64,000 bases of DNA from positions 2,826,501 to 2,890,500 of the forward strand of contig NZ_ARWE01000001.1 in NCBI RefSeq assembly GCF_000384395.1. The letters run 5' to 3'. This stretch comes from Geopsychrobacter electrodiphilus DSM 16401. GTDB taxonomy: Bacteria > Desulfobacterota > Desulfuromonadia > Desulfuromonadales > Geopsychrobacteraceae. This document shows, piece after piece, positions 1-9,349 of this stretch. A program made the translations under genes and the position numbers. The notes under the pieces were generated by a model. That model ran no database searches. It saw only the letters and a program-made list of their open reading frames with translations, and had not been told where the DNA came from. The first letter of the stretch is position 1, and each line of letters opens with the position of its first letter.

Positions 1-321
1 GCCTTCATTGTCGGCCACGATTTCGCTATGCACGGGGCAATCTTGACGCTGATCCAGCTCTTTTCGCTCGTTCTCAGCCTTTTCTACTGGATCTTCTTTA
101 CCGGTTATTGTGGACAGACCCCGGGAAAGATGCTCTTGAGAATCAAGGTGATTGTCACCGACGGCAGTTCTCTGGGTTACGGTAAAGCCTTCTACCGTGA
201 GGTCATCGGTAAATTCATTTCGGGGATCATCCTCGGCATCGGCTATCTGATGGCCGCCTTCGATGGTCAGAAACAGAGCCTGCATGACCGCATGGCCAAA
301 ACATACGTGATTAAACTTTAA
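1..321 (+). CDS. RDD family membrane protein, C-terminal part (5' end outside window)
   Basis: The frame is open from base 1, so the N-terminus lies outside the window and about 106 residues are visible. They hold two hydrophobic segments, one rich in Leu/Phe/Tyr near the first visible Met (base 28) and one Gly/Ile-rich near the end. Between them is the GQTPGKMLLRIKVI stretch typical of RDD proteins. The protein ends with the family-like LHDRMAKTYVI. RDD proteins are small integral membrane proteins of mostly unknown role. argG begins 44 bases downstream on the same strand. The family call is good; the function is not known. Confidence 0.8.
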   Translation, partial: AFIVGHDFAMHGAILTLIQLFSLVLSLFYWIFFTGYCGQTPGKMLLRIKVIVTDGSSLGYGKAFYREVIGKFISGIILGIGYLMAAFDGQKQSLHDRMAKTYVIKL

Positions 322-364
322 AAACGCGCAACAAACGCAGCTTCTATTTCAGGAGAACTAACCG

Positions 365-1588
365 ATGAGTAAAAAAGGACAAGTCAAAAAAGCAGTACTC
401 GCCTATTCCGGTGGACTCGACACCTCGATCATTCTCAAGTGGCTGATCGAAGAATACGGCTGCGAAGTCGTCGCCTACTCCGCCGACCTCGGTCAAGGCG
501 AAGAACTCGATGGCATCCCGGCTAAAGCCAAAAATACGGGCGCCAGCAGCTGTCACATCATGGATCTTAAAGAAGAGTTCGCGCGCGACTTCGTCTTTCC
601 GATGTTCCGCGCCAACGCCATCTACGAGGGACGCTACTTCCTCGGCACCAGTATCGCGCGGCCGTTGATCGCCAAGGCACAGATGGAGATCGCCAAACAG
701 GAAGGCGCCGATGCCGTTTCCCACGGCGCGACGGGCAAAGGGAATGATCAGGTCCGTTTTGAAATTTCCTACTACCACTTCGACCCGTCGGTCAAGGTCA
801 TCGCTCCCTGGCGCGAATGGGACATGAACAGCCGCACCGCACTCGAGGCCTACGCCAAAAAACACGGCATCCCGGTCCCGACCAGCAAGAAGTTCCCCTG
901 GAGCAGTGACCGCAACCTGCTGCACATCTCCTTCGAAGGGGATGTCCTGGAGAACCCTTGGACAGAAGCCCCCGAGGAGATGTATGTCCTGACGACCAAA
1001 CCGGAGAATGCTCCGGATCAAGCCGAATTTGTCGAGATTGAATTCGAAAAAGGGGATGCAGTAGCGATCAACGGCGTGCGCCTCTCACCGGCCAAACTGC
1101 TGGCCAAACTGAATGAACTCGGCGGCAAGCACGGCATCGGCCGCGTCGACCTGCTGGAAAACCGCTTCGTCGGCATGAAAAGCCGCGGCGTCTATGAAAC
1201 CCCCGGCGGCACAATTCTCGAAGAGGCCCATCGCGGCGTCGAATCGATCTGCATGGACCGTGAAGTTATGAACCTGCGCGACTCGCTGGTCGCGCGCTAC
1301 GCTGCAATGATCTACAACGGCTTCTGGTTTGCCCCGGAAAGGCTGGTTCTGCAGGCCCTGATTGACGCCTCGCAGCAGACCGTCAACGGCATGGCTCGCG
1401 TCAAGCTCTACAAGGGGCACTGCCGCCTAGTCGGGCGCGACTCGGCAAACGACAGCCTGTTCAACGTCGACTTCGCGACCTTCGAGGCTGACGAGGTTTA
1501 TAACCAGGCCGATGCCGAAGGCTTCATCAAGCTCAACGCTCTGCGTCTGCGTATTGCTGCAATCCAACGTCAAACCAAAGGCAAATAA
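365..1588 (+). CDS. argG: Argininosuccinate synthase
   Basis: ArgG joins citrulline and aspartate with ATP cleavage to AMP and PPi, the penultimate step of arginine synthesis in the cytoplasm. At 407 residues it has the usual length. The N-type ATP pyrophosphatase P-loop (AYSGGLDTS) is at residues 13-21, and a conserved [14 protein letters not shown] block binds the substrates. AGGAGA lies 8 bases before the ATG. argH, the next enzyme of the pathway, is at 3405 on the same strand, separated by a Nudix gene and a nitrilase-like gene, so the arginine genes are split by two unrelated ORFs. No truncation is seen. Confidence 0.97.
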   Translation: MSKKGQVKKAVLAYSGGLDTSIILKWLIEEYGCEVVAYSADLGQGEELDGIPAKAKNTGASSCHIMDLKEEFARDFVFPMFRANAIYEGRYFLGTSIARPLIAKAQMEIAKQEGADAVSHGATGKGNDQVRFEISYYHFDPSVKVIAPWREWDMNSRTALEAYAKKHGIPVPTSKKFPWSSDRNLLHISFEGDVLENPWTEAPEEMYVLTTKPENAPDQAEFVEIEFEKGDAVAINGVRLSPAKLLAKLNELGGKHGIGRVDLLENRFVGMKSRGVYETPGGTILEEAHRGVESICMDREVMNLRDSLVARYAAMIYNGFWFAPERLVLQALIDASQQTVNGMARVKLYKGHCRLVGRDSANDSLFNVDFATFEADEVYNQADAEGFIKLNALRLRIAAIQRQTKGK

Positions 1589-1657
1589 CGAGAAACACGC
1601 GTAGCGAAGTGGGACAAACAAAAAATCCCGTTTCGCGCCGCGCGACTCGTTAAAAAT

Positions 1658-2152
1658 ATGGATTTCACCAAACAGACCATCAAAACCTCGGTCGTCGCTT
1701 GCATCATTGACGACCGACAGCGCGTGCTGTTGACCCGACGCTGCATCGAGCCCTTTTGCAGTCAATGGGTCATGCCCGGTGGCAAGATCGACCACGGGGA
1801 GGCAATCCTCGCCGCCTTGCACCGCGAAGTCCGCGAGGAGGTCGGTCTGGAGATCCGGGCCGAAGGATTGATCGACGTCTACGAACACCTTGGTGTCGGC
1901 TCACGTCAGGATCATTACGTGATCCTCTACTATCGCTGTACGCCGCTGAGCTTTGCGCTGAAACCCAATGGCGATGAGTGCACCGAAGCCCTCTGGGCAT
2001 CCAGTCAACGGCTGCCCGAGATGGCACTCCCCCCTGGTTGTCGCTATATCCTCGCTCAGGTCTACCCGGAATTAGGTTGGGGACAAATCCCCAAACCCGA
2101 GGACGTATACGACGAAATTCCTGATCACTACAGTGGGGGTCGCAATGATTAA
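1658..2152 (+). CDS. Nudix hydrolase
   Basis: The 164-residue protein has a complete Nudix box (G-x5-E-x7-REV-x-EE-x-GL) at residues 42-64, so it should hydrolyse a nucleoside diphosphate linked to another moiety in a Mg-dependent way. The N-terminal half (VVACIIDD, VLLTRR) resembles MutT-type domains, but the substrate cannot be read from sequence. No clear ribosome binding site precedes the ATG. The gap after argG (1589-1657) holds an imperfect inverted repeat (GCGAAGTGGGA at 1604 with TCCCGTTTCGC at 1626) and no U-tract. The 3' end overlaps the first codons of the next gene, which suggests translational coupling. Confidence 0.9.
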   Translation: MDFTKQTIKTSVVACIIDDRQRVLLTRRCIEPFCSQWVMPGGKIDHGEAILAALHREVREEVGLEIRAEGLIDVYEHLGVGSRQDHYVILYYRCTPLSFALKPNGDECTEALWASSQRLPEMALPPGCRYILAQVYPELGWGQIPKPEDVYDEIPDHYSGGRND

Positions 2153-3347
2153 CATCGTTGAAAAAGAGCTCAATCTCACTTTTCCGCCTGGCCATCACCA
2201 ACATTGCCTGGTCTGCCAGGTCCCCAGTAACCTGCAGCGCCGCGACGGCATCTTCAAGATCAGTGATGCAAACAAACAGTGGGCTCAGGTACGTTCCATT
2301 CTGGAACTCGTCGCCGAGGGAAAGGGGAACCTGAAGAAACTCCATTTCGTGTTCCTGCCTGAATCAATTATGCCCGCCTCGGCCGTCCCTGAGGCGTTGG
2401 AGTTGATCGAGCGCAGTTTTCGCCCCAACACGGTGACTGTCTTCGGGGTCGAACACATCCGCCTTAGTGAGTACCGCCAGCACCTGCTCCGCTATCAGCA
2501 GGACAACGCCGAGGCCCTCGCCTCTGTAGATGAGGACATGGAGGCCGGTGACATAGACCCGGTCCCTGTCAACTGGTGCGTCGTTGCAGTCAAGGAGAAT
2601 GATGGCCGCCTGCGGGTCTTTCTTGAGGCGAAAAGTCACCCCTTTGTCGGTGAGGAGACCTTCGATCATCAGCACGACCTCTATCGCGGCAAGATCTTCA
2701 CCCTGTTCCGCTGCCACCCGACCTGTTTCAACTTCATGACCTTGATCTGCCTCGACTACGTCTACCGCGATCTCTACCAGTCCAATATCGGGACCATCAT
2801 CGACAAAGCGAACCAGCTGTTCTTCGAAACCCGGCAGCGACTTGACCTGCTGGCAATCATCCAGTGCAATCCGAAACCGGAACATCGCGCCTTTCGTGAT
2901 GTGGTCAACGGCTTCTATGGCGAATATCTCAGCTATACCCCGGGGGTTCGCGATACCAGCACCGTCTTCTGCAATGTCGCCAACGGCACCAGCTGCGAAG
3001 GGATATCCGCTGACACCAGATTCGGAAACTCCTCGGTTATTTTACACGACAGCCACCGGCTTGAACCACAGAAGTGTGCCGAATTTGCGACCGACGACTT
3101 CGACGGTCTGCCGGTCTGTCGGCTGCGTTTCGGGACGGAACCCCGGCTCTATTTTTTCAACCTGCCGCTGTTTCAAGAGCTCGATCCGCGCACCACGCGT
3201 ATGCAGCTGAAGATTCACAGCATCTACCGCCCCGACCAGCATGAAAACTGGGTTCGAATGGCCGGCGAAGAACTCACCCTCAGCAGTAAAGGTGCCAGCC
3301 CACCCCGTAAAAAAACATCGATTCCCAAGCCAGGGGTGGCAGAATAA
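2145..3347 (+). CDS. Nitrilase-like (carbon-nitrogen hydrolase fold) protein
   Basis: I recognise no named family for this 400-residue protein, but it appears to carry the Glu-Lys-Cys triad of carbon-nitrogen hydrolases. The candidates are E73 in FLPES, K163 in AKSHPFVGEE and C202 in LICLDY, in the usual order and spacing style. The sequence between triad elements is longer than in amidases such as NitA. I chose the ATG at 2145, with GGGGG 6 bases upstream, over the GTG at 2133. It overlaps the end of the Nudix gene by 8 bases. The C-terminal tail is basic and low-complexity. A hydrolase role is inferred; the substrate is unknown. Confidence 0.65.
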   Translation: MINIVEKELNLTFPPGHHQHCLVCQVPSNLQRRDGIFKISDANKQWAQVRSILELVAEGKGNLKKLHFVFLPESIMPASAVPEALELIERSFRPNTVTVFGVEHIRLSEYRQHLLRYQQDNAEALASVDEDMEAGDIDPVPVNWCVVAVKENDGRLRVFLEAKSHPFVGEETFDHQHDLYRGKIFTLFRCHPTCFNFMTLICLDYVYRDLYQSNIGTIIDKANQLFFETRQRLDLLAIIQCNPKPEHRAFRDVVNGFYGEYLSYTPGVRDTSTVFCNVANGTSCEGISADTRFGNSSVILHDSHRLEPQKCAEFATDDFDGLPVCRLRFGTEPRLYFFNLPLFQELDPRTTRMQLKIHSIYRPDQHENWVRMAGEELTLSSKGASPPRKKTSIPKPGVAE

Positions 3348-3404
3348 CAGCCGGCTAAAACCAGCAATACGACTGGATTTACATCATCTGATCATGGAGC
3401 AGAC

Positions 3405-4778
3405 ATGACACAAAACAAACTTTGGGGTGGACGTTTTACCCAGCCGACGAATAAATTTGTTGAAGAGTTCACCGCCTCGATCGAGTTTGACCAGCGTCTT
3501 TACGCATACGATATTCAAGGCTCAAAAGCCCATGCCGAAATGCTCGGGCGCCAATCCATCATCGCGGTTGCCGATGCCGAGCAGATTATTGCCGGGCTGG
3601 ACGGAATTCTGAGGGATATCGAAGCGGGCAAGGTCGAATTTACCGTAGAACTGGAAGACATCCACATGAACATTGAGGCGCGCCTTATCGAACGGATCGG
3701 CGCCGTCGGCGGCAAGCTCCACACCGGCCGGAGCCGTAATGACCAGGTCGCGGTCGATATCCGCCTCTACCTGCGCGATGAAATCGACAGTGTCCTCGCT
3801 TACCTGGCGGCGCTTGAAATCTCACTCATCAAGCAGGCCGAGCGGAATCTCGACGTCATCATGCCCGGCTTCACCCATTTGCAGACCGCTCAACCGATTC
3901 TCTACAGCCATCACATGCTCGCTTATCGCGAGATGATCGCGCGCGACACCAGCCGACTGAAAGACTTACGCGCGCGCTTCAACCTTCTGCCTTTGGGCGC
4001 AGGCGCCCTGGCCGGCACCACCTTCCCCATCGACCGGGAGTGGGTAGCCGACAAACTCGGGTTCGACGGCGTCACCCGCAACAGCCTCGACTCTGTCTCG
4101 GACCGCGACTTCGCCATCGAGTTCTGCAGTTTCGCCAGTATCCTGATGATGCACCTCTCGCGCCTTTCGGAAGAGCTGATCCTCTGGTCGAGCGCCAGTT
4201 TCAATTTTATCGAACTTTCCGATGCCTTCTGCACCGGCAGTTCGATCATGCCGCAGAAGAAGAACCCTGATGTGCCTGAACTCGTCCGCGGCAAAACCGG
4301 CCGGGTCTACGGCAACCTGATGAGCATGCTGACCCTGATGAAATCGCTGCCGCTGGCCTATAACAAGGACATGCAGGAAGATAAGGAACCACTCTTCGAC
4401 AGCATCGACACCATCAAGGGCTCCCTGAAAATCTTTGCCGACATGATCGACCAGATGCAGGTCAAGGCCGACAACATGCGCAACGCCGCCGCCCAGGGGT
4501 TTTCCACGGCCACCGACGTCGCAGACTATTGCGTGCGTAAAGGCCTCCCCTTCCGTCAAGCCCACGAGGTGGTCGGTAAAACGGTGCGCTACTGTGTCGA
4601 GACCGGCAAGGATATCCCCGAACTGAGTCTGGAGGAATTTCGCAGTTTCAGTGGGTTGATTGATGCCGATATCTACGATTACGTCACTCTGGAGGCCTCG
4701 GTCAATGCGCGCAAGGCCACCGGAGGAACCGCCCGTGAAGCAGTCGAACGTGAACTGGCGCGGCTCAAATCTTGTTAA
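3405..4778 (+). CDS. argH: Argininosuccinate lyase
   Basis: ArgH splits argininosuccinate into arginine and fumarate, the last step of arginine synthesis. The 457-residue length is normal for the fumarase/aspartase superfamily. The superfamily signature [12 protein letters not shown] begins near residue 278, and the N-terminal KLWGGRF and the [10 protein letters not shown] substrate loop are intact. GGAGCAGAC sits just before the ATG. The ORF downstream starts 36 bases after the stop in another frame. Nothing unusual is seen. Confidence 0.97.
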   Translation: MTQNKLWGGRFTQPTNKFVEEFTASIEFDQRLYAYDIQGSKAHAEMLGRQSIIAVADAEQIIAGLDGILRDIEAGKVEFTVELEDIHMNIEARLIERIGAVGGKLHTGRSRNDQVAVDIRLYLRDEIDSVLAYLAALEISLIKQAERNLDVIMPGFTHLQTAQPILYSHHMLAYREMIARDTSRLKDLRARFNLLPLGAGALAGTTFPIDREWVADKLGFDGVTRNSLDSVSDRDFAIEFCSFASILMMHLSRLSEELILWSSASFNFIELSDAFCTGSSIMPQKKNPDVPELVRGKTGRVYGNLMSMLTLMKSLPLAYNKDMQEDKEPLFDSIDTIKGSLKIFADMIDQMQVKADNMRNAAAQGFSTATDVADYCVRKGLPFRQAHEVVGKTVRYCVETGKDIPELSLEEFRSFSGLIDADIYDYVTLEASVNARKATGGTAREAVERELARLKSC

Positions 4779-4813
4779 ACTCGATCTCCAGCGACAGGTT
4801 TGGTGGCGATCCC

Positions 4814-5569
4814 ATGCACAGACTCCAGCTTCTTATCGGCTTGACCCTGTTGATCCTGCTCTGTGCCTGTGGCAAAAAGGGCCCGGTGCGGCCACTGCAG
4901 GAAAAGGTCCCCCAGGCAGTTGAGGCTGCGAAAATCCTGCAGCGGGGGGAGAGTTTCCAGCTCCAGTGGAAGATGCCGAAGCACAATCAGGACGGATCAA
5001 GTCTTAATGATCTCGATGAGATCCTGGTGGAGCGCATCTTCAGCACTGAAGATGAATTCTGTTCAGAGTGCACCACTCCCTGGCCGCTGATTGCACGCAT
5101 CCATCCTCAACTTCCCAAACCAGCGCAGCAGGTCCGTAATCTTTATCTGTTAAGCGACTCTGGCGCACTAAAGGGCCAGGTGGGGCGCTACCGTTTAAGC
5201 GCACGCAATAAGGAGGGGGCGCTTGGTTTGGCGCTTATTCTGAAGCAGAGCTACCGTCAGCCGGTATCTCCGCCAAGCGATGTCCGGATTATACCCCACG
5301 ATCAATCGCTTGAATTGAACTGGAAGCCGACCGAAACACTTGAAGGGGCGGTGCTCGTCGGTTATCAGATCTATCGCCGCAGCGGGACAGAACCATTCGC
5401 CCCACTCTCAACCAATCTGCGCCCGATTAAAGAAACCAGATTCGCCGACTTCGGACTTACAAATGGCCGGACCTATTATTACCGGGTTCGCAGCCTCTTT
5501 AAATTCGGCGAAGAACGACTCGAAAGCCTGCCGAGCATCCCGGTTTCGGCAACCCCAGCGGCGGGTTAA
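4814..5569 (+). CDS. Lipoprotein with a fibronectin type III-like domain
   Basis: The ATG at 4814 gives a clean lipoprotein signal: hydrophobic residues 6-16, lipobox LCAC, lipidated Cys19. It is followed by GKKGPVRPL, the short motif seen at the start of LptM/YifL-type lipoproteins. About 250 residues follow. The last 90 (from about residue 155) look like a fibronectin type III fold, with PPSDVRI, LELNWKPT and the late YYYRVRS strand. An upstream in-frame start at 4772 overlaps argH and would spoil the signal peptide. The gene lies between argH and dapA on the same strand. An envelope location is well supported; the role is unknown. Confidence 0.75.
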   Translation: MHRLQLLIGLTLLILLCACGKKGPVRPLQEKVPQAVEAAKILQRGESFQLQWKMPKHNQDGSSLNDLDEILVERIFSTEDEFCSECTTPWPLIARIHPQLPKPAQQVRNLYLLSDSGALKGQVGRYRLSARNKEGALGLALILKQSYRQPVSPPSDVRIIPHDQSLELNWKPTETLEGAVLVGYQIYRRSGTEPFAPLSTNLRPIKETRFADFGLTNGRTYYYRVRSLFKFGEERLESLPSIPVSATPAAG

Positions 5570-5641
5570 ACCCCAGCCTCAGCCTTGTTGAAGCGGCTTT
5601 ACTTTTAGCCGGGGGCTGTGTTAGCAATACCCTTTAATTAA

Positions 5642-5655
5642 CCCCGGATTCGGGG
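5642..5655 (+). terminator. Weak hairpin between the lipoprotein gene and dapA
   Basis: CCCCG and CGGGG form a 5-bp stem with a GATT loop, followed by a broken T-rich run (CTTTGACTGTTATTTTT). It could be a weak terminator separating the arginine cluster from dapA. The stem is short, so confidence is low. Confidence 0.35.
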
Positions 5656-5736
5656 CTTTGACTGTTATTTTTGAGAGACGCAAGCGGAGAGCCTCAAGGG
5701 CGAGATTCTCCCCCGAACAAGGATGGAGGAAACAAC

Positions 5737-6612
5737 ATGATCAAGGGTTCAATGGTCGCCATCATCACCCCCTTCGACAAGGCCGGGAACTTCGATGAAG
5801 AGAGTTACCGTCAGTTGATCGAATTTCAGATCGAGAACGGCACTGACGTTATTGTCCCCTGCGGGACCACGGGCGAATCGGCCACCTTAAGCTTTGACGA
5901 GCACCCGCGCGTTATCAAGGCCTGCATTGAACAGGTCAATAAACGCATCCCGGTTGTCGCCGGTACCGGTGCCAACAACACCGCAGAAGCCATTCATCTC
6001 TCCCAGAACGCCAAAGAGATGGGAGCCGACGGCCTGCTGCTGGTTTGTCCCTACTACAATAAACCTTCTCAGGAAGGAATCTATCTCCACTATAAGAAAT
6101 TGGCTGAAGAAGTGGCCCTGCCGCAGGTGCTGTACAACGTCCCCGGCCGCACCGGGGTCAACATTACCGCTGCCACTACCATCCGTCTGGCTGAGATCAG
6201 CAACATCGTCGCCATCAAGGAAGCCTCCGGCGACCTGACCCAGGCGAGTGAAATCATCAAATGTGCCGGGGACAAGATTGATGTCGTCTCGGGTGATGAT
6301 TTTCTGACCTTTCCGATGATGGCCTGCGGGGCCAAAGGCGTCATCTCGGTCACCGCCAATATCGCTCCGGCGCAAGTCAAGCAGATGGTCACGGCAGTCC
6401 AGAATGGCGATTATGTGACCGCACGTAAGCTTCACCTGGATCTGCTCGAACTGCATCAGGCGATGTTCATTGAGGCCAATCCGGTCCCGGTCAAAACCTC
6501 AGCCAGCCTGATGGGCATGTGCACTAAAGATGTGCGCCTGCCACTGTGCGAAATGCAGCCCGCCAATTTCGTAAAACTTCAGGCCGTCCTGAAGAAATTC
6601 AACCTGATCTAA
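5737..6612 (+). CDS. dapA: 4-hydroxy-tetrahydrodipicolinate synthase
   Basis: DapA condenses pyruvate with aspartate semialdehyde, the committed step towards diaminopimelate and lysine. The ATG at 5737 has a GGAGG 7 bases upstream and gives 291 residues, the normal length. An upstream in-frame extension to 5671 has no support. The Schiff-base lysine is K161 in AIKEASGD. The CGTTGES phosphate-binding-like loop and LYNVPGRTG, with the catalytic tyrosine, are present. dapB follows after 9 bases and dapL lies further down, so the lysine/peptidoglycan branch is clustered. Confidence 0.97.
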   Translation: MIKGSMVAIITPFDKAGNFDEESYRQLIEFQIENGTDVIVPCGTTGESATLSFDEHPRVIKACIEQVNKRIPVVAGTGANNTAEAIHLSQNAKEMGADGLLLVCPYYNKPSQEGIYLHYKKLAEEVALPQVLYNVPGRTGVNITAATTIRLAEISNIVAIKEASGDLTQASEIIKCAGDKIDVVSGDDFLTFPMMACGAKGVISVTANIAPAQVKQMVTAVQNGDYVTARKLHLDLLELHQAMFIEANPVPVKTSASLMGMCTKDVRLPLCEMQPANFVKLQAVLKKFNLI

Positions 6613-6621
6613 GGCTGACTC

Positions 6622-7425
6622 ATGACCAGAATCGTTGTCACCGGCGCCGCCGGGCGCATGGGCGGACGGATCATCACGCTCATCTCTGAAACTGACGGGT
6701 TGCAGGTTACGGGTGCGGTCGAGATGGCCGGCCACCCGAAACTCGGCGATGATGCCGGCTATGTCGCTGGCTGTGGTGACCTGGGCGTCAAAATCTGCGA
6801 CTCCCTTGAAACAGCCCTCAAGAATTCAGATTTACTGATCGATTTCACTTTTCCACAGGTCAGCCTGCAGAATGCGGCCATCTGCGCCCGCCTCGGCAAG
6901 GCGATGGTGGTTGGCTCGACCGGGTTCACCCCTGACGAACGTCAGCAACTCGCAGAGTTCGCCCACCAGACCCCGATCGTCTTCGCGCCGAACATGAGCG
7001 TCGGGGTTAACGTCTGTTTCAAACTGCTCAAGGATCTGGCCAGGACCCTGGGAGACGGCTTCGACGTTGAAATTGTCGAACTCCATCACAATAAAAAGAA
7101 AGATTCTCCGAGCGGCACCGCGGTACGCATGGGTGAGGTCGTTGCCGAAGCCTTGGGCCGCGACTACAACCAGGTCGCTAACTACCATCGCGAAGGGATG
7201 TGTGGCGAACGCAGTCAAGCCGAGATCGGCATGCAGACCGTCCGTGGCGGTGATATTGTCGGAGAACACACGGTGTACTTCATCGGTATGGGGGAGCGAA
7301 TTGAGCTGACCCACCGCGCCATGAGCCGTGACATGTTTGCCCGCGGCGCTATCCGTGCGGCCGGCTGGCTCAAGGGCAAATCGGCAGGCATGTACGACAT
7401 GCAGGATGTTCTTGAATTAAAATAA
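6622..7425 (+). CDS. dapB: 4-hydroxy-tetrahydrodipicolinate reductase
   Basis: DapB reduces the DapA product with NAD(P)H to tetrahydrodipicolinate. The 267 residues include the dinucleotide-binding GAAGRMGGRI at the N-terminus and the DapB signature ELHHNKKKDSPSGTA around residues 153-167, with the catalytic His pair and the Lys. The gene is 9 bases after dapA and is almost certainly co-transcribed with it. Its product feeds DapL, encoded 254 bases downstream. Confidence 0.97.
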   Translation: MTRIVVTGAAGRMGGRIITLISETDGLQVTGAVEMAGHPKLGDDAGYVAGCGDLGVKICDSLETALKNSDLLIDFTFPQVSLQNAAICARLGKAMVVGSTGFTPDERQQLAEFAHQTPIVFAPNMSVGVNVCFKLLKDLARTLGDGFDVEIVELHHNKKKDSPSGTAVRMGEVVAEALGRDYNQVANYHREGMCGERSQAEIGMQTVRGGDIVGEHTVYFIGMGERIELTHRAMSRDMFARGAIRAAGWLKGKSAGMYDMQDVLELK

Positions 7426-7458
7426 CCAAAGTACAGATCGCCGAACAGGAGTCATGCA

Positions 7459-7584
7459 ATGAAAAGAATTCTGGCACTACTTTTAATCGCCGCCGTTCTC
7501 TGTATTTCCGGCTGTGAGACATTTCGCGGCTTTGGCAAAGACGTCCAAAAAGCCGGGGGCTGGATGCAGGAAAAGGCCAAGTAA
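7459..7584 (+). CDS. Entericidin-like small lipoprotein
   Basis: This 41-residue ORF starts MKRILALLLIAAV and has a lipobox (ISGC) with Cys19, followed by ETFRGFGKDVQKAG. That is the mature-peptide pattern of the entericidin EcnA/EcnB family (GFGKDVQKAG). AGGAGT lies 8 bases before the ATG. Entericidins are envelope lipopeptides described in enterobacteria as an antidote/toxin pair; only one copy is present here, so that role cannot be assumed. It sits between dapB and dapL. Confidence 0.75.
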   Translation: MKRILALLLIAAVLCISGCETFRGFGKDVQKAGGWMQEKAK

Positions 7585-7613
7585 TAACAGCGCACCCCTT
7601 TCAAACGTAACGC

Positions 7614-7640
7614 AGGGCGGTCTGATTCGGGCCGCCTTTT
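7614..7640 (+). terminator. Probable terminator after the entericidin-like gene
   Basis: A GC-rich stem (GGCGG at 7616 with CCGCC at 7632) is followed by TTTT. It lies between the small lipoprotein gene and dapL. The stem is short but the position fits. Confidence 0.5.
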
Positions 7641-7679
7641 GCACAATTTGACACACACCAACATCAGGAGATTATTGCA

Positions 7680-8915
7680 ATGGCACGGATTAACGACAAT
7701 TATCTTAAACTGCAGGCCGGATATCTCTTCCCCGAGATCGGCCGTCGGGTTAAGGAGTTTACCACGGCCAATCCAGAAGCCAAGGTCATCCGATTGGGGA
7801 TCGGCGATGTAACCAGGCCGCTGGTCCCGGCTGTAGTGGCGGCCTTCCACGCCGGCGTCGATGATATGTCCAGGGGGGAGAGCTTTCACGGCTACGGCCC
7901 CGAGCAAGGGTACGACTGGCTGTGCGATCTTATCATTAAAAAATCGTACAACCCCCTCGGCGTCGAGTTAAAAACGGGTGAGATGTTTATCTCCGACGGC
8001 TCCAAGTGCGACAGCGCCAACATCCTCGACATCTTCGATCTGGGCAACAAGGTAGCGATTGGTGACCCGGTCTACCCGGTCTACAACGATACCAACGTCA
8101 TGATCGGCCGCACCGGTCAGATGAACGCCAAGGGTTACTACGAAGGACTGGTCTACATGCCCTGCACCCAGGAGAACGGCTTCACCCCCGAGATCCCGAC
8201 GGAAAAAGTGGATGTCATCTATCTCTGCTCGCCGAATAACCCCACCGGGACAGTGGCGACCAGAAAGCAGCTGCAGGCCTGGGTCGAATATGCGCTGAAG
8301 AACGAGGCCGTCATCTTCTTCGATGCTGCCTACGAAGCCTATATCACCGAAGCCGGTGTCCCCCATTCCATCTACGAGATCGAAGGCGCAAAAAAATGTG
8401 CGATCGAGTTTCGCAGCTTCTCGAAAACCGCCGGCTTCACCGGAGTACGTTGCGGTCTGACCGTGGTACCGGAAGAGCTGATGGGCACGACCGCCAAGGG
8501 TGAAAAATTCAGTTTCAACAAGCTCTGGAACCGCCGTCAGTGCACCAAGTTCAACGGCGTATCCTACCCGGTCCAAAAAGCTGCCGCCGCCGTTTACAGT
8601 GATGAAGGCTGGGCTCAGGTCAAGGAAATCATCGACTACTACATGGATAACGCACGCATCATTCGTGAAGGCCTGTCGAAAGCCGGAATCATCTGTTTCG
8701 GCGGGATCAATGCCCCCTACATCTGGCTGAGAACTCCTGAGGGGATGACCAGTTGGGATTTCTTCGACAAGCTGCTGAGTGAGTGCCACGTCGTTGGCAC
8801 CCCCGGCTCAGGCTTCGGCCCCTCGGGCGAAGGCTACTTCCGCCTCAGCGCCTTCGGCGACAATGAGAAGGTGAGCGAAGCGGTCACCAGGATCGTGAAG
8901 AAGTGGGGAAAATAA
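7680..8915 (+). CDS. dapL: LL-diaminopimelate aminotransferase
   Basis: DapL converts tetrahydrodipicolinate directly to LL-diaminopimelate using glutamate, bypassing the acyl-intermediate route. At 411 residues it matches the DapL length. It starts in the family style ([20 protein letters not shown]) and has the PLP lysine at about residue 249 in [12 protein letters not shown], plus the SPNNPTGT motif. AGGAGAT precedes the ATG. With dapA and dapB just upstream, the window encodes three steps of the DapL variant pathway; lysA and dapF are not here. Confidence 0.96.
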   Translation: MARINDNYLKLQAGYLFPEIGRRVKEFTTANPEAKVIRLGIGDVTRPLVPAVVAAFHAGVDDMSRGESFHGYGPEQGYDWLCDLIIKKSYNPLGVELKTGEMFISDGSKCDSANILDIFDLGNKVAIGDPVYPVYNDTNVMIGRTGQMNAKGYYEGLVYMPCTQENGFTPEIPTEKVDVIYLCSPNNPTGTVATRKQLQAWVEYALKNEAVIFFDAAYEAYITEAGVPHSIYEIEGAKKCAIEFRSFSKTAGFTGVRCGLTVVPEELMGTTAKGEKFSFNKLWNRRQCTKFNGVSYPVQKAAAAVYSDEGWAQVKEIIDYYMDNARIIREGLSKAGIICFGGINAPYIWLRTPEGMTSWDFFDKLLSECHVVGTPGSGFGPSGEGYFRLSAFGDNEKVSEAVTRIVKKWGK

Positions 8916-8933
8916 AAAAGGCCTCTCCTTAAT

Positions 8934-8984
8934 CACACAAAGCAAAAAGGGCGTGCAGATTGGCCGCCCTTTTTGCTTTGTGTG
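8934..8984 (+). terminator. Strong hairpin terminator of dapL
   Basis: A perfect 20-bp inverted repeat (8934-8953 with 8965-8984) encloses an 11-base loop. The 3' arm holds a T5 run (CCCTTTTTGC), and the matching A-run on the other arm would let it work in both directions. It begins 18 bases after the dapL stop. Confidence 0.85.
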
Positions 8985-9349
8985 CATATTTGTCAATCAG
9001 TATTAAATATTGATCCGCCAACTTCTGCAAATTTAGACCCTCCTTCAGGGGCTAGCCTTAGTCGTTTTTTTTCGAGACAACTTTTCCAGCTTTCATTTTT
9101 AATTTCAGCAATATCATCATTTATGGATCGGACTGCCAGCACCTTGGCTTCAATGATCAGCCCCCTGCAAAAGTTCCTCTCCCAGACGAATCTGAAACAA
9201 TTCTGCAATTACCGAGGTGGGTAAACCGACGCACACATGCCAAATTATCAGTGTTCGAATTCTATTGGCATTTCGATAAACAGTAGACTCCCTGGACATC
9301 ATATGCAAACATAGCGATTCCTTCATGTTTTGTGGGTCATTTAAATTAT
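8985..9349. other. Intergenic stretch without a recognisable gene
   Basis: This region is more AT-rich than its neighbours. Short ORFs on both strands have no recognisable start signals or protein features. It presumably contains the promoter of the LuxR-type gene, but I could not pick a convincing -35/-10 pair. Confidence 0.5.

Noticed and set aside
344-1021. Long minus-strand ORFs opposite argG, dapA, dapL, lon, aceA and other genes
   Set aside because: They are shadows of GC-rich coding sequence, with no start signals, and the sense-strand proteins are unmistakable.
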